Made by a program: the position numbers and the translations under genes | Shown here: one piece after another, positions 34,601 through 42,009 of the stretch | Layout: the number at the start of each line of letters is the position of its first letter | Numbering within the stretch: the first letter of the stretch is position 1 | The notes under the pieces: model-generated | Told to the model about the DNA's origin: nothing | Seen by the model: the letters and a program-made list of their open reading frames with translations, nothing else | The model's database searches: none | Assembly: GCA_002422505.1 (NCBI GenBank) | Contig: DIVX01000141.1 | Span: forward strand, 7,432-71,431 | DNA from: Desulfovibrio sp. UBA6121 | Lineage (GTDB): Bacteria > Desulfobacterota > Desulfovibrionia > Desulfovibrionales > Desulfovibrionaceae | DNA length: 64,000 nucleotides | Direction of reading: 5' to 3'

Positions 34601-36123
34601 TGCAGGGCCTCGCGCCAGTCGCTGACCTCTTCGCCCAGCACAGCCATGCGCCAGCCCAGGGCCTGGCGGTTGAGCGCTGCAGCGCGGGCCAGGGCGTAGG
34701 CGTCGGCGGGGCATTTTTCCAGCAGGGCGGCCCAGCGCACGGCAAGTTCCTTGAGGTCGGCCTCGCTCCCGGCGGAGAGCATGAGCGGCGGCAGGTGTTC
34801 TGGAACATCTGGAGTGGCTCGGAGCGGCTGGCGCGTCTGGCGCGGCGGGCGGTGCTCCATGAGGGTGACGTGGGCATTGGTACCGCCGAAGCCGAAGGCG
34901 TTCACCCCGACGCGCGCGGCCTGGCGCGACTCCGGGATGGGCGTTAGCTGCGTCACCACCTTGAGGTTCAAGTCCTCGAAGGGGATGTTCGGGTTCGGGG
35001 TGCTAAAATGCAGGGAGGGCGGCACCAGCTTGCGCTCCAGAACCAGCAGGGCCTTGAGCAGCCCGGCCATGCCAGCACCGGATTCCAGGTGTCCGACATT
35101 GGTTTTGGCGGAACCGATGAGCAGCGGCTGTTTTTTACGTTTGCCCAGGACATTGCCCAGGGCGAAGGCCTCCTGCTTGTCGCCTGCGATGGTGCCGGTT
35201 CCGTGCGCCTCCAGGTAGGCAAGGCTGTCGATGCGTCGAGGATCGTTCCTGTAAATGCTGCCAAGCAGGGCTTCCTGCGCCTCGCGGTTGGGAAAGGCGA
35301 TGCCTGCGGTTTGGCCGTCGGAATTGACGCCCGTGGACTCTATGACGGCGCGGATGCGGTCCTTGTCGCGCAGGGCGTCCTCAAGCCGCTTGAGCACCAG
35401 TATGCCGCCGCCCTCGGCCCTGACATAACCATCGGCCGAGGCGTCGAAAGCCTTGCAGCGCCCGGTGGGCGAAAGCATGTTGGCCTTGGAGAAGCCGATG
35501 AACGGGAACGGGGAAAGCAGCAGGTTCACCCCGCCAACCAACGCCATGGAGCAGGTTCCGTTCAACAGGCTGAGGCAGGCGGCGTTCACGGCCACAAGGG
35601 AGGATGAGCAGGCCGTGTCGATGGAGAAGCTTGGGCCGCGCAGATCAAAAACATAGGAGATGCGGTTGGCTACCAGGCTCTGCACATTGCCGGTCATGAA
35701 ATAGGCATTGATGCTGCTGGGGTCGCTGATGATGCGATTGGCGTAATCCGTGCCGGAAACGCCAACGAACACGCCGGCATCTGAGCCCCGGAGGCGCGCC
35801 GGAGCAATGTTGGCGTTTTCCAGCGCCTCCCACGCGAGGTTGAGCGTGAGGCGTTGCTGCGGGTCCATCTGCGTGGCTTCGCGCGGGGAGATGCCGAAGA
35901 AGCCGGGGTCGAAATGTGCGACGTTATCTATGACGCCAGCGCAAAAGGTGTAGCTGCGTCCGCGCGTCTTCTTGTCGGGATGGAGGAAAGCCTTGGTATC
36001 CCAGCGCTCCGGGCCGATTTGAGTGACGACGTCGCGTCCATTGGCAAGGATATCCCAGTACGCGTCGGCCGTATCTATTCCGCCGGGAAGACGCAGTGAA
36101 GCTCCAATTATCGCAATTTGCAC
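28681..36123 (-). CDS. Highly reducing type I polyketide synthase (KS-AT-DH-psiMT-ER-KR-ACP)
   Basis: A single-module synthase of about 2,480 residues. KS has DTACSSS near 175, EAHGTGT near 310 and NVGHLES near 348. AT has GHSVGE near 622 and YAFHS, which suggests malonyl loading. DH has HRVGETVVFP near 925 and DGGLQ near 1087. A methyltransferase-like region near 1230-1500 has VLFSGLEPE where the SAM-binding glycine loop should be, so it is probably inactive. ER has HGAAGGVGIAAIQ, KR has GGVSGFGLA and the GQGNYVAAN tyrosine, and ACP has GMDSL near 2400. No thioesterase or second module, so it must act iteratively and make a largely reduced chain. GTG 36123 has GGAG at 9 bases; TTG 36138 lacks a ribosome site. 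Confidence 0.92.
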   Translation of the reverse strand: MQIAIIGASLRLPGGIDTADAYWDILANGRDVVTQIGPERWDTKAFLHPDKKTRGRSYTFCAGVIDNVAHFDPGFFGISPREATQMDPQQRLTLNLAWEALENANIAPARLRGSDAGVFVGVSGTDYANRIISDPSSINAYFMTGNVQSLVANRISYVFDLRGPSFSIDTACSSSLVAVNAACLSLLNGTCSMALVGGVNLLLSPFPFIGFSKANMLSPTGRCKAFDASADGYVRAEGGGILVLKRLEDALRDKDRIRAVIESTGVNSDGQTAGIAFPNREAQEALLGSIYRNDPRRIDSLAYLEAHGTGTIAGDKQEAFALGNVLGKRKKQPLLIGSAKTNVGHLESGAGMAGLLKALLVLERKLVPPSLHFSTPNPNIPFEDLNLKVVTQLTPIPESRQAARVGVNAFGFGGTNAHVTLMEHRPPRQTRQPLRATPDVPEHLPPLMLSAGSEADLKELAVRWAALLEKCPADAYALARAAALNRQALGWRMAVLGEEVSDWREALHAVNQGESPATVVRSRVRGGETLAFIFSGNGAQWPGMGRQLLAESPVFFKAVAEVDAHFLPPSGWSILERLASPDADWDLAATEIAQPLLFAVQVGIVAVLRDQGIMPDVVLGHSVGEVSAAYACGALSLQQAVRVLHARSAAQAKTRGAGRMAAVNISLEQATTLIAEMGLTLEVAGINSPGSLTLAGPVDQLKALGKRAVKELYSPFKLLDLDYAFHSKNMNGIQKQLLASLEGLAPSKGSVRFLSTVTGKDMDGRKLTARYWWRNVRHTVQFSPALESLLRHDVSLFLEISPNPIMQSYVRQTQQHCGKIGTSIATMTRNEPGLARLRSTAAQAWANGARLDTARVFARPAPRIDLPLTPHQGKSYWQTLSVEALALLYPKVDHPLLGARTGAEAVEWTNALDLALHPWLADHRVGETVVFPAAGFLSMSLAAGQAQWPGQALDLSGFEIHRPLVLEPGHAQTTRFILSPETGRFRILSRPRLEETDWLEHAVGRLQPATAARIAPWPPLGETNPLASAEALYGLAASLGLNYGPAFQSVRGVRRASETEALAALELTQGLGEMPASPPHPVLLDGGLQALFSLLGTSGTTSVSALFLPVRVERLRLLEGRGPARSCRLRLARASSRSVLADLFFFDAEGQPVAEITGCRLRRAEVGKRREKPQVFACRTMAAPRRVPGEATALPGLGALALPGLAAPAPAQDEFTGLLDFVTSAFAREALAELNSGLPSFTKASLLASGALPERTPLLDWMLELLLRDGSVTQSGESYTLAHDGQAIADEAWRAALGMRPGCLPELLAAGRAGKHLAQALRGQESEKLAPSLRRSLPTADGAAINSLVQALSAVLGQSRPGEHPRVLFSGLEPEFLRPLLNGIAAHQPMVRIALPTGGDPTLGGLLGPKAGTQFANLDLAARPDGESDAEFDVYVTAGLSTTPDLAGALAKAKASLAPGGLLLMLEPTPSRLRDLAYGLEDGWWRELPGVNTRRSCLHTGAQWRAFLSQADFTAPAVLADPGDPLGFQLLAAHAPQAQQQPDAQVQTRELLLLAAPEAEPLASALVRCLETTGLTARLVTLPAGESGVDAVVEALETQPPATRPQEVMLLAGEALGDARGPSLDGAADFLGTVCAAARVLSAWPEPPRVWLPTLNAFSADATASPSQAMLWGLGRVLMNEHAELGWHLVDLQNAPNAQAAAWLAGELAAPDEENEVFLRAEGRFAPRLTPQPHPAAPLAPEEAARAVTRLEFKAQGSLENLRWCTGLLPQPGPGQVVIQVRATGLNFRDLMWVMGLLQDEALENGFAGPSLGMECAGDVLAVGSGVTGFAPGDRVLAFTPAGFADRVVTDAAACARLPESMDYAAAATLPTTFFTVHYAFQHLARLQPGERVLIHGAAGGVGIAAIQCAALMGAEIYVTAGSERKRDFLRLLGLTNIYDSRSLSFVDDVLDATGGQGVDVVLNTLAGEAVNKGLALLKPFGRFLELGKRDFYNDSLVGVRPLRNNVSYFGIDADQILKERPALGAELFRELMANFEKGALAPLPYTFFPAEAIVDAFRTMQQSRHIGKIVVGPPPAPRPTTARFALSAQATYLVTGGVSGFGLATAQRLVSLGARNLVLASRRGATTDEARAALGRLQASGVRVLEAKADVTDREQLAALLQDIRQTMPPLRGVVHAAMVLDDGLARDLTPERMRKVLAPKILGAWNLHQLTQDLDFFVLFSSATTVVGNPGQGNYVAANFFLESLARLRRAAGQPALALAWGAIDDVGYLSRHKEIKQALTSRLGRTLSSAEALDAMERQLRGELPVAAVFDPDWGSLRRMLPGIGAPRIAHLLQGRGKADEAEALNLRQHLLGLPPHEALAEITTQLAQAVSTITSIPADQLEPQKNLAEFGMDSLMAVELSLSIEDRFGVNIPNLSLSQGGSIAALAQRIALSLSEPENGDQPDAMQDVASRHLAEDELAALKQQTSRSGAAHDKK

Positions 36124-36176
36124 GCTTGCTGGCTCCAAGTTGCTTTTAGTAGATTGGTGTAATGAACGTGCATAAA

Positions 36177-36205
36177 ATTACATAACTACATGGAAAACGG
36201 TTCAA
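36177..36205 (-). promoter_or_regulatory. Sigma70-like promoter for the PKS operon
   Basis: Reading the minus strand, TTGAAC (36205-36200) is followed after exactly 17 bases by TGTAAT (36182-36177), 4/6 and 5/6 matches to the -35 and -10 consensus. It lies about 55 bases before the PKS start in an AT-rich stretch, and no other good pair is visible nearby. Confidence 0.5.
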
Positions 36206-36455
36206 TGTATAAGCTTGAAACGCGATCTGATACTTAGGATTTGGCCGTCTAGTTGTCATGTTTCCTCTGAGCCGACAAAGGGCACCTTGCCTGCGGTGCT
36301 CAGTACTTTTCAAAAATTATACTCATGAAGCCACGGTGTGTTCGTTGACTTTTGCCGGGGTGAATTTAACATCGATTGCGGCAATTAGCTACTCTCACAA
36401 AACAGCCTGGGGGAAGCGTTTTTATCTGCGGTGGTGCCCATTATGAGTGGCCTAA

Positions 36456-36469
36456 TTCGAACGTTCGAA
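36456..36469. repeat. Perfect 14-bp palindrome TTCGAACGTTCGAA
   Basis: The sequence equals its own reverse complement over 14 bases. It lies in the gene-free junction about 330 bases upstream of the PKS start. It could be a dimeric regulator site; no partner copy was seen nearby. Confidence 0.55.
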
Positions 36470-36962
36470 CTAGGTGTGAATCCAGGCTTTCCAAACGGCT
36501 GCGTAATTCTATAGCAAAAGGCTTTGCTTGTCATGTTGACCTTCCTTCCTAAACCTGAGTCGGGTTTTGGGTAGTGCTTTGGCCATCGCTGGAAAAGTAT
36601 GGGCAGGAAAGCTAAACACCGGGACAGGTAATCGCCAAGCTGCGTGGAGCTGAGTTGAGCTGGGCAATGGCAAAATCGAGGTTGGGACGCACCTTATCCT
36701 TGCCGTCTCTTAGCGGACTTTTTGCCGCTTGCGCAACGAGTATGGCGTGATGACGCTCTGCCGAGCCCAGAAGCTTAAGGCCTTGGAGGGCGAGACTGCA
36801 CAAAAGGAAGATGGGCAGAGTTTACCTTCCATGCACCGAAAGTCCAAAATTCATACACGTTAAGTACTTAAGGTACCAGAATGTTTCATATGTCTGGAGA
36901 GGACTCTGTTGAATTTCAAAATCTAATTTTTTGAAACAATGATGACCAAGGCTAAGGAGGAT

Positions 36963-37041
36963 CCACCTCTGAAGCTGATGCGAAGGTCGCTGTTGGGCAA
37001 GCTTGCTGAGGGGGTAGATTGAAACCAGCTTCAAGAGGTGG
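36963..37041. repeat. Imperfect inverted repeat, 15/16 bases, 48-base loop
   Basis: CCACCTCTGAAGCTG (36963-36977) pairs with CAGCTTCAAGAGGTGG (37026-37041), with one extra base in the second arm. No T run follows. It may be a relic of a mobile element end or an RNA hairpin ahead of the island's first gene. Confidence 0.5.
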
Positions 37042-37224
37042 GTTTTAAGCTTTACTTTGAAGAATAATTGGTTTTAGCTAAAAGGGCTTTTGTCCTTCGT
37101 ATGGCGCACCGTGTTGTTGGAAATGCCAGTGGAACCTTGTACGTGTCGTCGATGAATCCAAGTGTGAAGGCTGATCGCATTGGTGGCGACTTTGATTTTA
37201 ATGCTAAGTGAGGAATATTTTCGT

Positions 37225-39471
37225 ATGTTTAACAAGGGCATAGGGCCAAAACTCGGACTATCTGCTAGTTTGTCAGCACGAGAAATACCTCAAGACCATC
37301 TCCGCTATAGGCAATCTGTAGATGAAACAAATACCAATTCTTCCCACGTACAGATAGTTAATAAGATCCCCAATGGGTCGCGGGTTCTTGATGTGGGCTG
37401 CGCTTGCGGCGACCTCGGTTTATATCTGCGCGGTCGTAAGAATTGCTCAGTGTGGGGGATGGAGTATTGCGCCAAGAGTGTCGAGGTCGCCCGAGCCACC
37501 GGAGCATACGAGAACGTGGCTCAGGTTGATCTGAACAGCCTCAAAGATTACGAATCTTACCGACAGGTTGGTTTTGACCGCATCGTTTTCGGGGATGTTC
37601 TCGAACACCTTAACTCTCCTGAAAGCGTCCTCCAGGATTTTTTGTCGCTTCTCGGAGCGGGAGGTCGTTTGGTCATCTCGCTACCGAATATTTCCCACGG
37701 TAGCATCGTGACCCAGATCATGGCAAACAAGTTTAGCTACATGGAATACGGCATCCTTGATCGTACCCACCTGCGCTTCTTCACATACGAATCCATGGGG
37801 AAGATGTTTGCCGAATTGGGGCTCAAGGTCGTTACCTCTACCCGAGTGATCTGGGACCTGCCAGGTCTTCATCCTTATCAGCCCGCAGACTTGGTGCACT
37901 CAGGCGTGCTCGCGTGCATCGCCGCAAACCCCCATTCTTATGTCCTACAATACGTGGCGGAGCTGACGCCCTCGAAACAGCCTGCGGGCGCACTGGAAAA
38001 ACACAACATGGAGCAGTTGTGCCACTTCACCGAAGAAGAGTTGGGGCGCATTGAGAAATTCCGTGCCGTAATCATTTTCCCTTCAGGCAATGGCGCCGCC
38101 TCAAACAGCACCGGACTCCCCGACATTCAGAGTGTCAGGTACGCCCTTCCTCGGCTGAAACCATGGCTGAAAAGCGTCACGCCGCGTCCCGTGTGGAACT
38201 TTCTTAAGCGTGGACGAGACATTATAAGGACGCGCTGGCGATACAGGCAAGATACGGACATGCAGCGGCGGCTGGAGTGTCTGTCCGCCTACCGGGAGCA
38301 GGTTCAACAGTTGCCGGACAAAATTTCTGCGAGTTTCATTGAGATCAGCTCGCGTGAAGTGCGTCCACACCCCTCCTGTCCTAAGGCCATCGCATTTTAT
38401 TTACCCCAGTTCCATCCCTTTTTGGAGAACGATGAATGGTGGGGGCGCGGATTTACAGAGTGGACTAACGTGACGAAAGCTGTACCATTGTTTGTTGGGC
38501 ACTATCAGCCCCAGCTTCCAATCGACCTTGGGTTTTATGACCTCCGGCTTACAGAGGTGATGCACCGGCAGGTGGAATTAGCCAAACAGTATGGTGTGCA
38601 CGGTTTTTGTTTTCACTACTATTGGTTTTCTGGGAAACGCTTGATGGAAAAACCGTTGTTCAATTATCTGGCCGATGCTAAACTAGATTTTCCATTCTGT
38701 CTCTGCTGGGCAAACGAGCCCTGGTCACGCCGATGGGATGGGTCTGAAGACGAGCTACTTATTGGGCAGAATCTCCAGCCGGATGATGACCGTAGATTTA
38801 TTGAAGATTTAATGCCCTTCCTAAAGGATCCTCGCTACATAACCATTGAGGGTAAGCCTGTCCTCATAATTTACCGTCCCCACTTGTGGCAAAAGAATCG
38901 AGTCCAGGTGTTGACAGCCAATTTCCGTTCAATAGCCAAGGAGAACGGTCTGCATGGTTTGTACCTAATAACAGCTCTGTCACACGAATTTCGTGATAGC
39001 CCTAATGACTGGGGATTTGATGCAGGGGTTGAGTTCCCCCCGCATATGTGTGGTATGGTTCCTCAGGTTCCAGGGCTTCGGTTTGCCAATGGCAACTTTA
39101 GTGGCACTGTGCATGACATGCGAGCCCTTGTGGATGCTGAAGAGTATATGGTCCCTTCGGCCACAACAACGTTTAAAACAGTATTTTCGGCTTGGGACAA
39201 CACGGCGCGCAAGAACTGCAGCGCGTTTATTTTCCACCATTGCGAACCAGTTGTTTACAAAAAATGGCTAAGTAATATTTTGCAATACACATATCGAAAC
39301 AACTCGGCACACGAACAGTATGTCTTTATTAATGCATGGAACGAATGGGCCGAAGGTGCGCACCTTGAGCCAGATCGCAAATATGGCTACGCGTTTTTGC
39401 AAGCCACAGCAGAATCCTTCGAGGAATTTCTTCCAGATCCTTGTCGGAAGGGAACGGGAGATGGCGAATAA
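37225..39471 (+). CDS. Fusion of SAM methyltransferase and WbsX-type glycan-processing domain
   Basis: About 748 residues in two parts. Residues 40-280 are a class I methyltransferase with VLDVGCACGDLG as motif I, IVFGDVLEHL, and GGRLVISLPN. After a linker, residues about 370-745 are a WbsX/GH99-like domain: IAFYLPQFHPF, WWGRGFTEWTNV, HGFCFHYYWFSG, LCWANEPWSRRWDG and FINAWNEWAEGAHLEPD. WbsX proteins occur in O-antigen clusters and resemble endo-mannosidase family GH99. The start is uncertain: ATG 37225 has GAGG 11 bases upstream, ATG 37201 and TTG 37180 are in frame. It opens the AT-rich island. Confidence 0.82.
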   Translation: MFNKGIGPKLGLSASLSAREIPQDHLRYRQSVDETNTNSSHVQIVNKIPNGSRVLDVGCACGDLGLYLRGRKNCSVWGMEYCAKSVEVARATGAYENVAQVDLNSLKDYESYRQVGFDRIVFGDVLEHLNSPESVLQDFLSLLGAGGRLVISLPNISHGSIVTQIMANKFSYMEYGILDRTHLRFFTYESMGKMFAELGLKVVTSTRVIWDLPGLHPYQPADLVHSGVLACIAANPHSYVLQYVAELTPSKQPAGALEKHNMEQLCHFTEEELGRIEKFRAVIIFPSGNGAASNSTGLPDIQSVRYALPRLKPWLKSVTPRPVWNFLKRGRDIIRTRWRYRQDTDMQRRLECLSAYREQVQQLPDKISASFIEISSREVRPHPSCPKAIAFYLPQFHPFLENDEWWGRGFTEWTNVTKAVPLFVGHYQPQLPIDLGFYDLRLTEVMHRQVELAKQYGVHGFCFHYYWFSGKRLMEKPLFNYLADAKLDFPFCLCWANEPWSRRWDGSEDELLIGQNLQPDDDRRFIEDLMPFLKDPRYITIEGKPVLIIYRPHLWQKNRVQVLTANFRSIAKENGLHGLYLITALSHEFRDSPNDWGFDAGVEFPPHMCGMVPQVPGLRFANGNFSGTVHDMRALVDAEEYMVPSATTTFKTVFSAWDNTARKNCSAFIFHHCEPVVYKKWLSNILQYTYRNNSAHEQYVFINAWNEWAEGAHLEPDRKYGYAFLQATAESFEEFLPDPCRKGTGDGE

Positions 39472-39607
39472 TGCCTTCTAGTTAGAAACGTTTTGATGCC
39501 TTTGGCATGTGAAGTTTGCGAAAATTGGAATTGTTTGTTCTTCACTGGTTTATTGTGGCTGGTGCCCTGTCTCTGAAAAAAACTAAAGCATAAGAGAAAT
39601 TTTTTCT

Positions 39608-40384
39608 ATGGTCCTGCCCAAAAAACAGCACATCGAAGTAGTCTTTTACCGGGCTAGGGTACTACTCTCTTCTGAAGGAAGCAGGAACTACCTAAGCTTT
39701 CTGTGGTGGATAATTGATCCGTTGATGGAGTTGTGTATATTCTACGCAGTATTTGGCCTTGTCATGCGCCGCGGTGGCCCGGAGTTTATTGCAGAACTCC
39801 TTACGGGCATTTTCATTATCAGATTGTTCATTTCCGCAACCAATTCTGCCCCTTCCCTGCTAATACACAGCGAAAGAGTTTTACTTTCTGTGGCTATACC
39901 AAAGTATATTTTTTCTGCAGCACACACGGTGACCTGCAGCTTTAAATTCGTTTTTCTGCTACTAACGCTTTGCATTTTTTTACTTCTTTTAGGGGTAAAA
40001 CCACATTTGAGTTTTCTGATGATTGCGCCTATCACTTTAATATATATAGCTTTTACATTGGGGATTGCGATGCTTCTTTCTGGCATCACTCCGTTTATTC
40101 CCGATTTTGCCATGCTGTACCCAAAGCTTTCCATGTTGCTCTATTGGGGATCAGGGGTTTTTTTTAAACCTGAAGACTACATCTCCCCAGATTACATCCC
40201 ATGGTTCAATGCGAACCCTATCGCTGGATTTATTACAGCCTACAGGAACTGCCTGTTGCATGGTGTCACGGATTTTAAGCTCTTGGGCTACCTAATCTTT
40301 GTTTCGCTGCTTTCTCTTATTGTTGGATACGGATTTCTTGCCAATTTCGACAAAAAATTCCCAAGGATCGTGGCACAAAGGTGA
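39608..40384 (+). CDS. Polysaccharide ABC-2 exporter permease (Wzm-like)
   Basis: A 258-residue inner-membrane protein with six hydrophobic segments in the ABC-2 arrangement and the N-terminal cytoplasmic segment found in Wzm/KpsM/TagG proteins (LSFLWWIIDPLMELCIFYAVFGLVM). It would export a completed lipid-linked polysaccharide across the inner membrane. Its stop overlaps the ATPase start as GTGA, so the two subunits are translationally coupled. The leader before it (39472-39607) shows no gene. Confidence 0.88.
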   Translation: MVLPKKQHIEVVFYRARVLLSSEGSRNYLSFLWWIIDPLMELCIFYAVFGLVMRRGGPEFIAELLTGIFIIRLFISATNSAPSLLIHSERVLLSVAIPKYIFSAAHTVTCSFKFVFLLLTLCIFLLLLGVKPHLSFLMIAPITLIYIAFTLGIAMLLSGITPFIPDFAMLYPKLSMLLYWGSGVFFKPEDYISPDYIPWFNANPIAGFITAYRNCLLHGVTDFKLLGYLIFVSLLSLIVGYGFLANFDKKFPRIVAQR

Positions 40385-41091
40385 CAACGAAGTTACCCGC
40401 ACTAACGTTGACTGATCTCCACATACGGTTTTCACGCAGAAGCTTAACAGGCCCTACGCAAACACGTAATGTGATAAATGGGATAACTTTTACGGTGAAT
40501 TGTGGGGAATCTGTTGCCATTATCGGATTAAACGGAGCCGGGAAGAGCACTTTATTGCAAGTAATGTCAGGTATTCTGGAACCGGACGGTGGTTATTTTG
40601 TCAATCACGGGGTAAGCACTTCATTGCTGACGTTGGCCGGGGGCGTTTTCCCGGATTGCTCAGGCCGGGCCAACACGGTGATGCTGCTCATGCTGCAACA
40701 GGGCTTGTCGCGGGCCGAGGCCGAAGGCTTGGTGCACCGCATTGCCGTCTACGCGGAGTTGGAAAATTCAATCGACGCACCTATGAAGACCTATTCCAGC
40801 GGCATGCTTTCGCGTCTAAAGTTTGCCATAGCGACGCAAGCCAATCCCGACGTCTTGCTCGTCGACGAAATTTTCGCCGTGGGGGATTTCCCCTTCCGGC
40901 AGAAATCAATTGCCACTATGCGGGAAAAGCTCTCATCCGGGGACACTGTGGTCTTCGTCACACATTCCTTGAATGAGGTAAGCGGTTTCTGCGACCGCGC
41001 TATATGGTTAGAGTCTGGGCTGGTTGTGGCTGACGGCGACGCGAAATCCATCGTGCAGGAGTATACAAAGGCTTGCCACCCACACGGGTAG
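40381..41091 (+). CDS. Polysaccharide ABC exporter ATPase (Wzt/TagH-like, short form)
   Basis: A 236-residue ABC ATPase with Walker A GLNGAGKST near residue 48, the family signature YSSGMLSRLKFA, Walker B VLLVDEIFAVGD and the switch His in FVTHSLNEV. The E-I-F-A-V-G-D and S-S-G-M patterns are specific to polysaccharide exporters. It lacks the C-terminal carbohydrate-binding domain of Wzt proteins that recognise chain-terminating groups, so export here is probably not tied to terminal-residue recognition by the ATPase. Its start GTG overlaps the permease stop. Confidence 0.9.
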   Translation: MTTKLPALTLTDLHIRFSRRSLTGPTQTRNVINGITFTVNCGESVAIIGLNGAGKSTLLQVMSGILEPDGGYFVNHGVSTSLLTLAGGVFPDCSGRANTVMLLMLQQGLSRAEAEGLVHRIAVYAELENSIDAPMKTYSSGMLSRLKFAIATQANPDVLLVDEIFAVGDFPFRQKSIATMREKLSSGDTVVFVTHSLNEVSGFCDRAIWLESGLVVADGDAKSIVQEYTKACHPHG

Positions 41092-41194
41092 AACCTAGGT
41101 CATGTCCGTTAGCCCGTGTAGTCCCTCGTTAGTCGCTGGAAGGAAAGACCTTGCTGGGCTGTGTGCTTGGTAGAATTATGGGAAGGATTCGTCT

Positions 41195-41938
41195 GTGATA
41201 CCAGCAATTTTTATGCATATTCAAAAGACTGCTGGCACAACTATAGCCAGTCTTGCACGGAAACATTACGGTCCGGAAAATATCATGACACACGGCGATC
41301 ATCTGTGTGGTTATTTTGATGCTGTAAATCCAAGCCAGTTCTTTCGCAAAGATGACATACTTGCCAGATATCGCGAAAAGCTGTTTATCTCCGGACATTT
41401 TGGCTACAGTTTTTGTTCTGCATTCATGGCTGATAGATACTCTTTCACCTTCCTACGAGATCCGAAGGAAAGGATTCTTTCTTGCTATTACTTTTTTCGC
41501 ACACAAAATGCGGAAGAATTCCCTATTTATAAAATTGCGAAAAGCAACTCGCTTGAAAATTTTTTGGAGCTGGGGCTTGAACAGTATAACGTTCGAGGGT
41601 ACATATGGAATGCTCAAGCGTGGCAGTTGGCACATGGATATTGTAATTGTGATGGGAAGGGATTGCCACAATTCAGCGAAACTGAAATTCAGGATCTAGC
41701 ATACAAGCATATCAACAGTTTTTCATTTGTTGGAACGGTGGAGAATTTTTTACGGGGACGCGACAAGGTCTTTAAGGCTCTCGGTATTCCTTTACCGATA
41801 GTGAACCGTAAGTTAAACGCCACAGCCAAACGTCCTGCAGTCAAAGAACTTCCCAAATCGACACAGTATCTTTTGCACAAGCTTACAGAGTTGGAACAGC
41901 CACTTTACGAGTGTGTTGCATCGTCCCAGGCAGACTAA
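41195..41938 (+). CDS. Sulfotransferase (carbohydrate sulfotransferase-like)
   Basis: A 247-residue cytoplasmic sulfotransferase of the type that moves sulfate from PAPS to a sugar. The N-terminus IFMHIQKTAGTT carries the 5'-phosphosulfate loop, FISGHFGYSF follows, and FLRDPKERILSCYYF is the 3'-phosphate motif with the conserved R-D-P and serine. GTG 41195 has AAGGA at a good distance. It is paralogous to the gene at 54475. PAPS can be supplied by the cysC product encoded at 3160. Confidence 0.85.
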   Translation: MIPAIFMHIQKTAGTTIASLARKHYGPENIMTHGDHLCGYFDAVNPSQFFRKDDILARYREKLFISGHFGYSFCSAFMADRYSFTFLRDPKERILSCYYFFRTQNAEEFPIYKIAKSNSLENFLELGLEQYNVRGYIWNAQAWQLAHGYCNCDGKGLPQFSETEIQDLAYKHINSFSFVGTVENFLRGRDKVFKALGIPLPIVNRKLNATAKRPAVKELPKSTQYLLHKLTELEQPLYECVASSQAD

Positions 41939-42009
41939 GGAGCGTTGGCCTCCGGTCTTTAGTAAGTCAACCATTCCTGGCTTGGAAAGCAAAATGGATC
42001 AGGTGCCTT

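Larger units (their letters stand above)
36206..37224. other. Non-coding junction between the PKS operon and the AT-rich island
   Basis: About 1 kb with no convincing gene; the short open frames on both strands have no recognisable domain. It contains a perfect 14-bp palindrome at 36456-36469 and an imperfect inverted repeat at 36963-36977 / 37026-37041. Base composition falls from GC-rich to AT-rich here. Confidence 0.5.

Noticed and set aside
32488..34947. Open frame of 819 codons on the plus strand opposite the PKS
   Set aside because: It is the mirror of high-GC PKS coding sequence, has no recognisable domain, and the opposite strand has full KS-AT-DH motifs.
36258..36446. Small open frame of 62 codons in the junction
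   Set aside because: No domain, no ribosome site and unusual composition; treated as non-coding.
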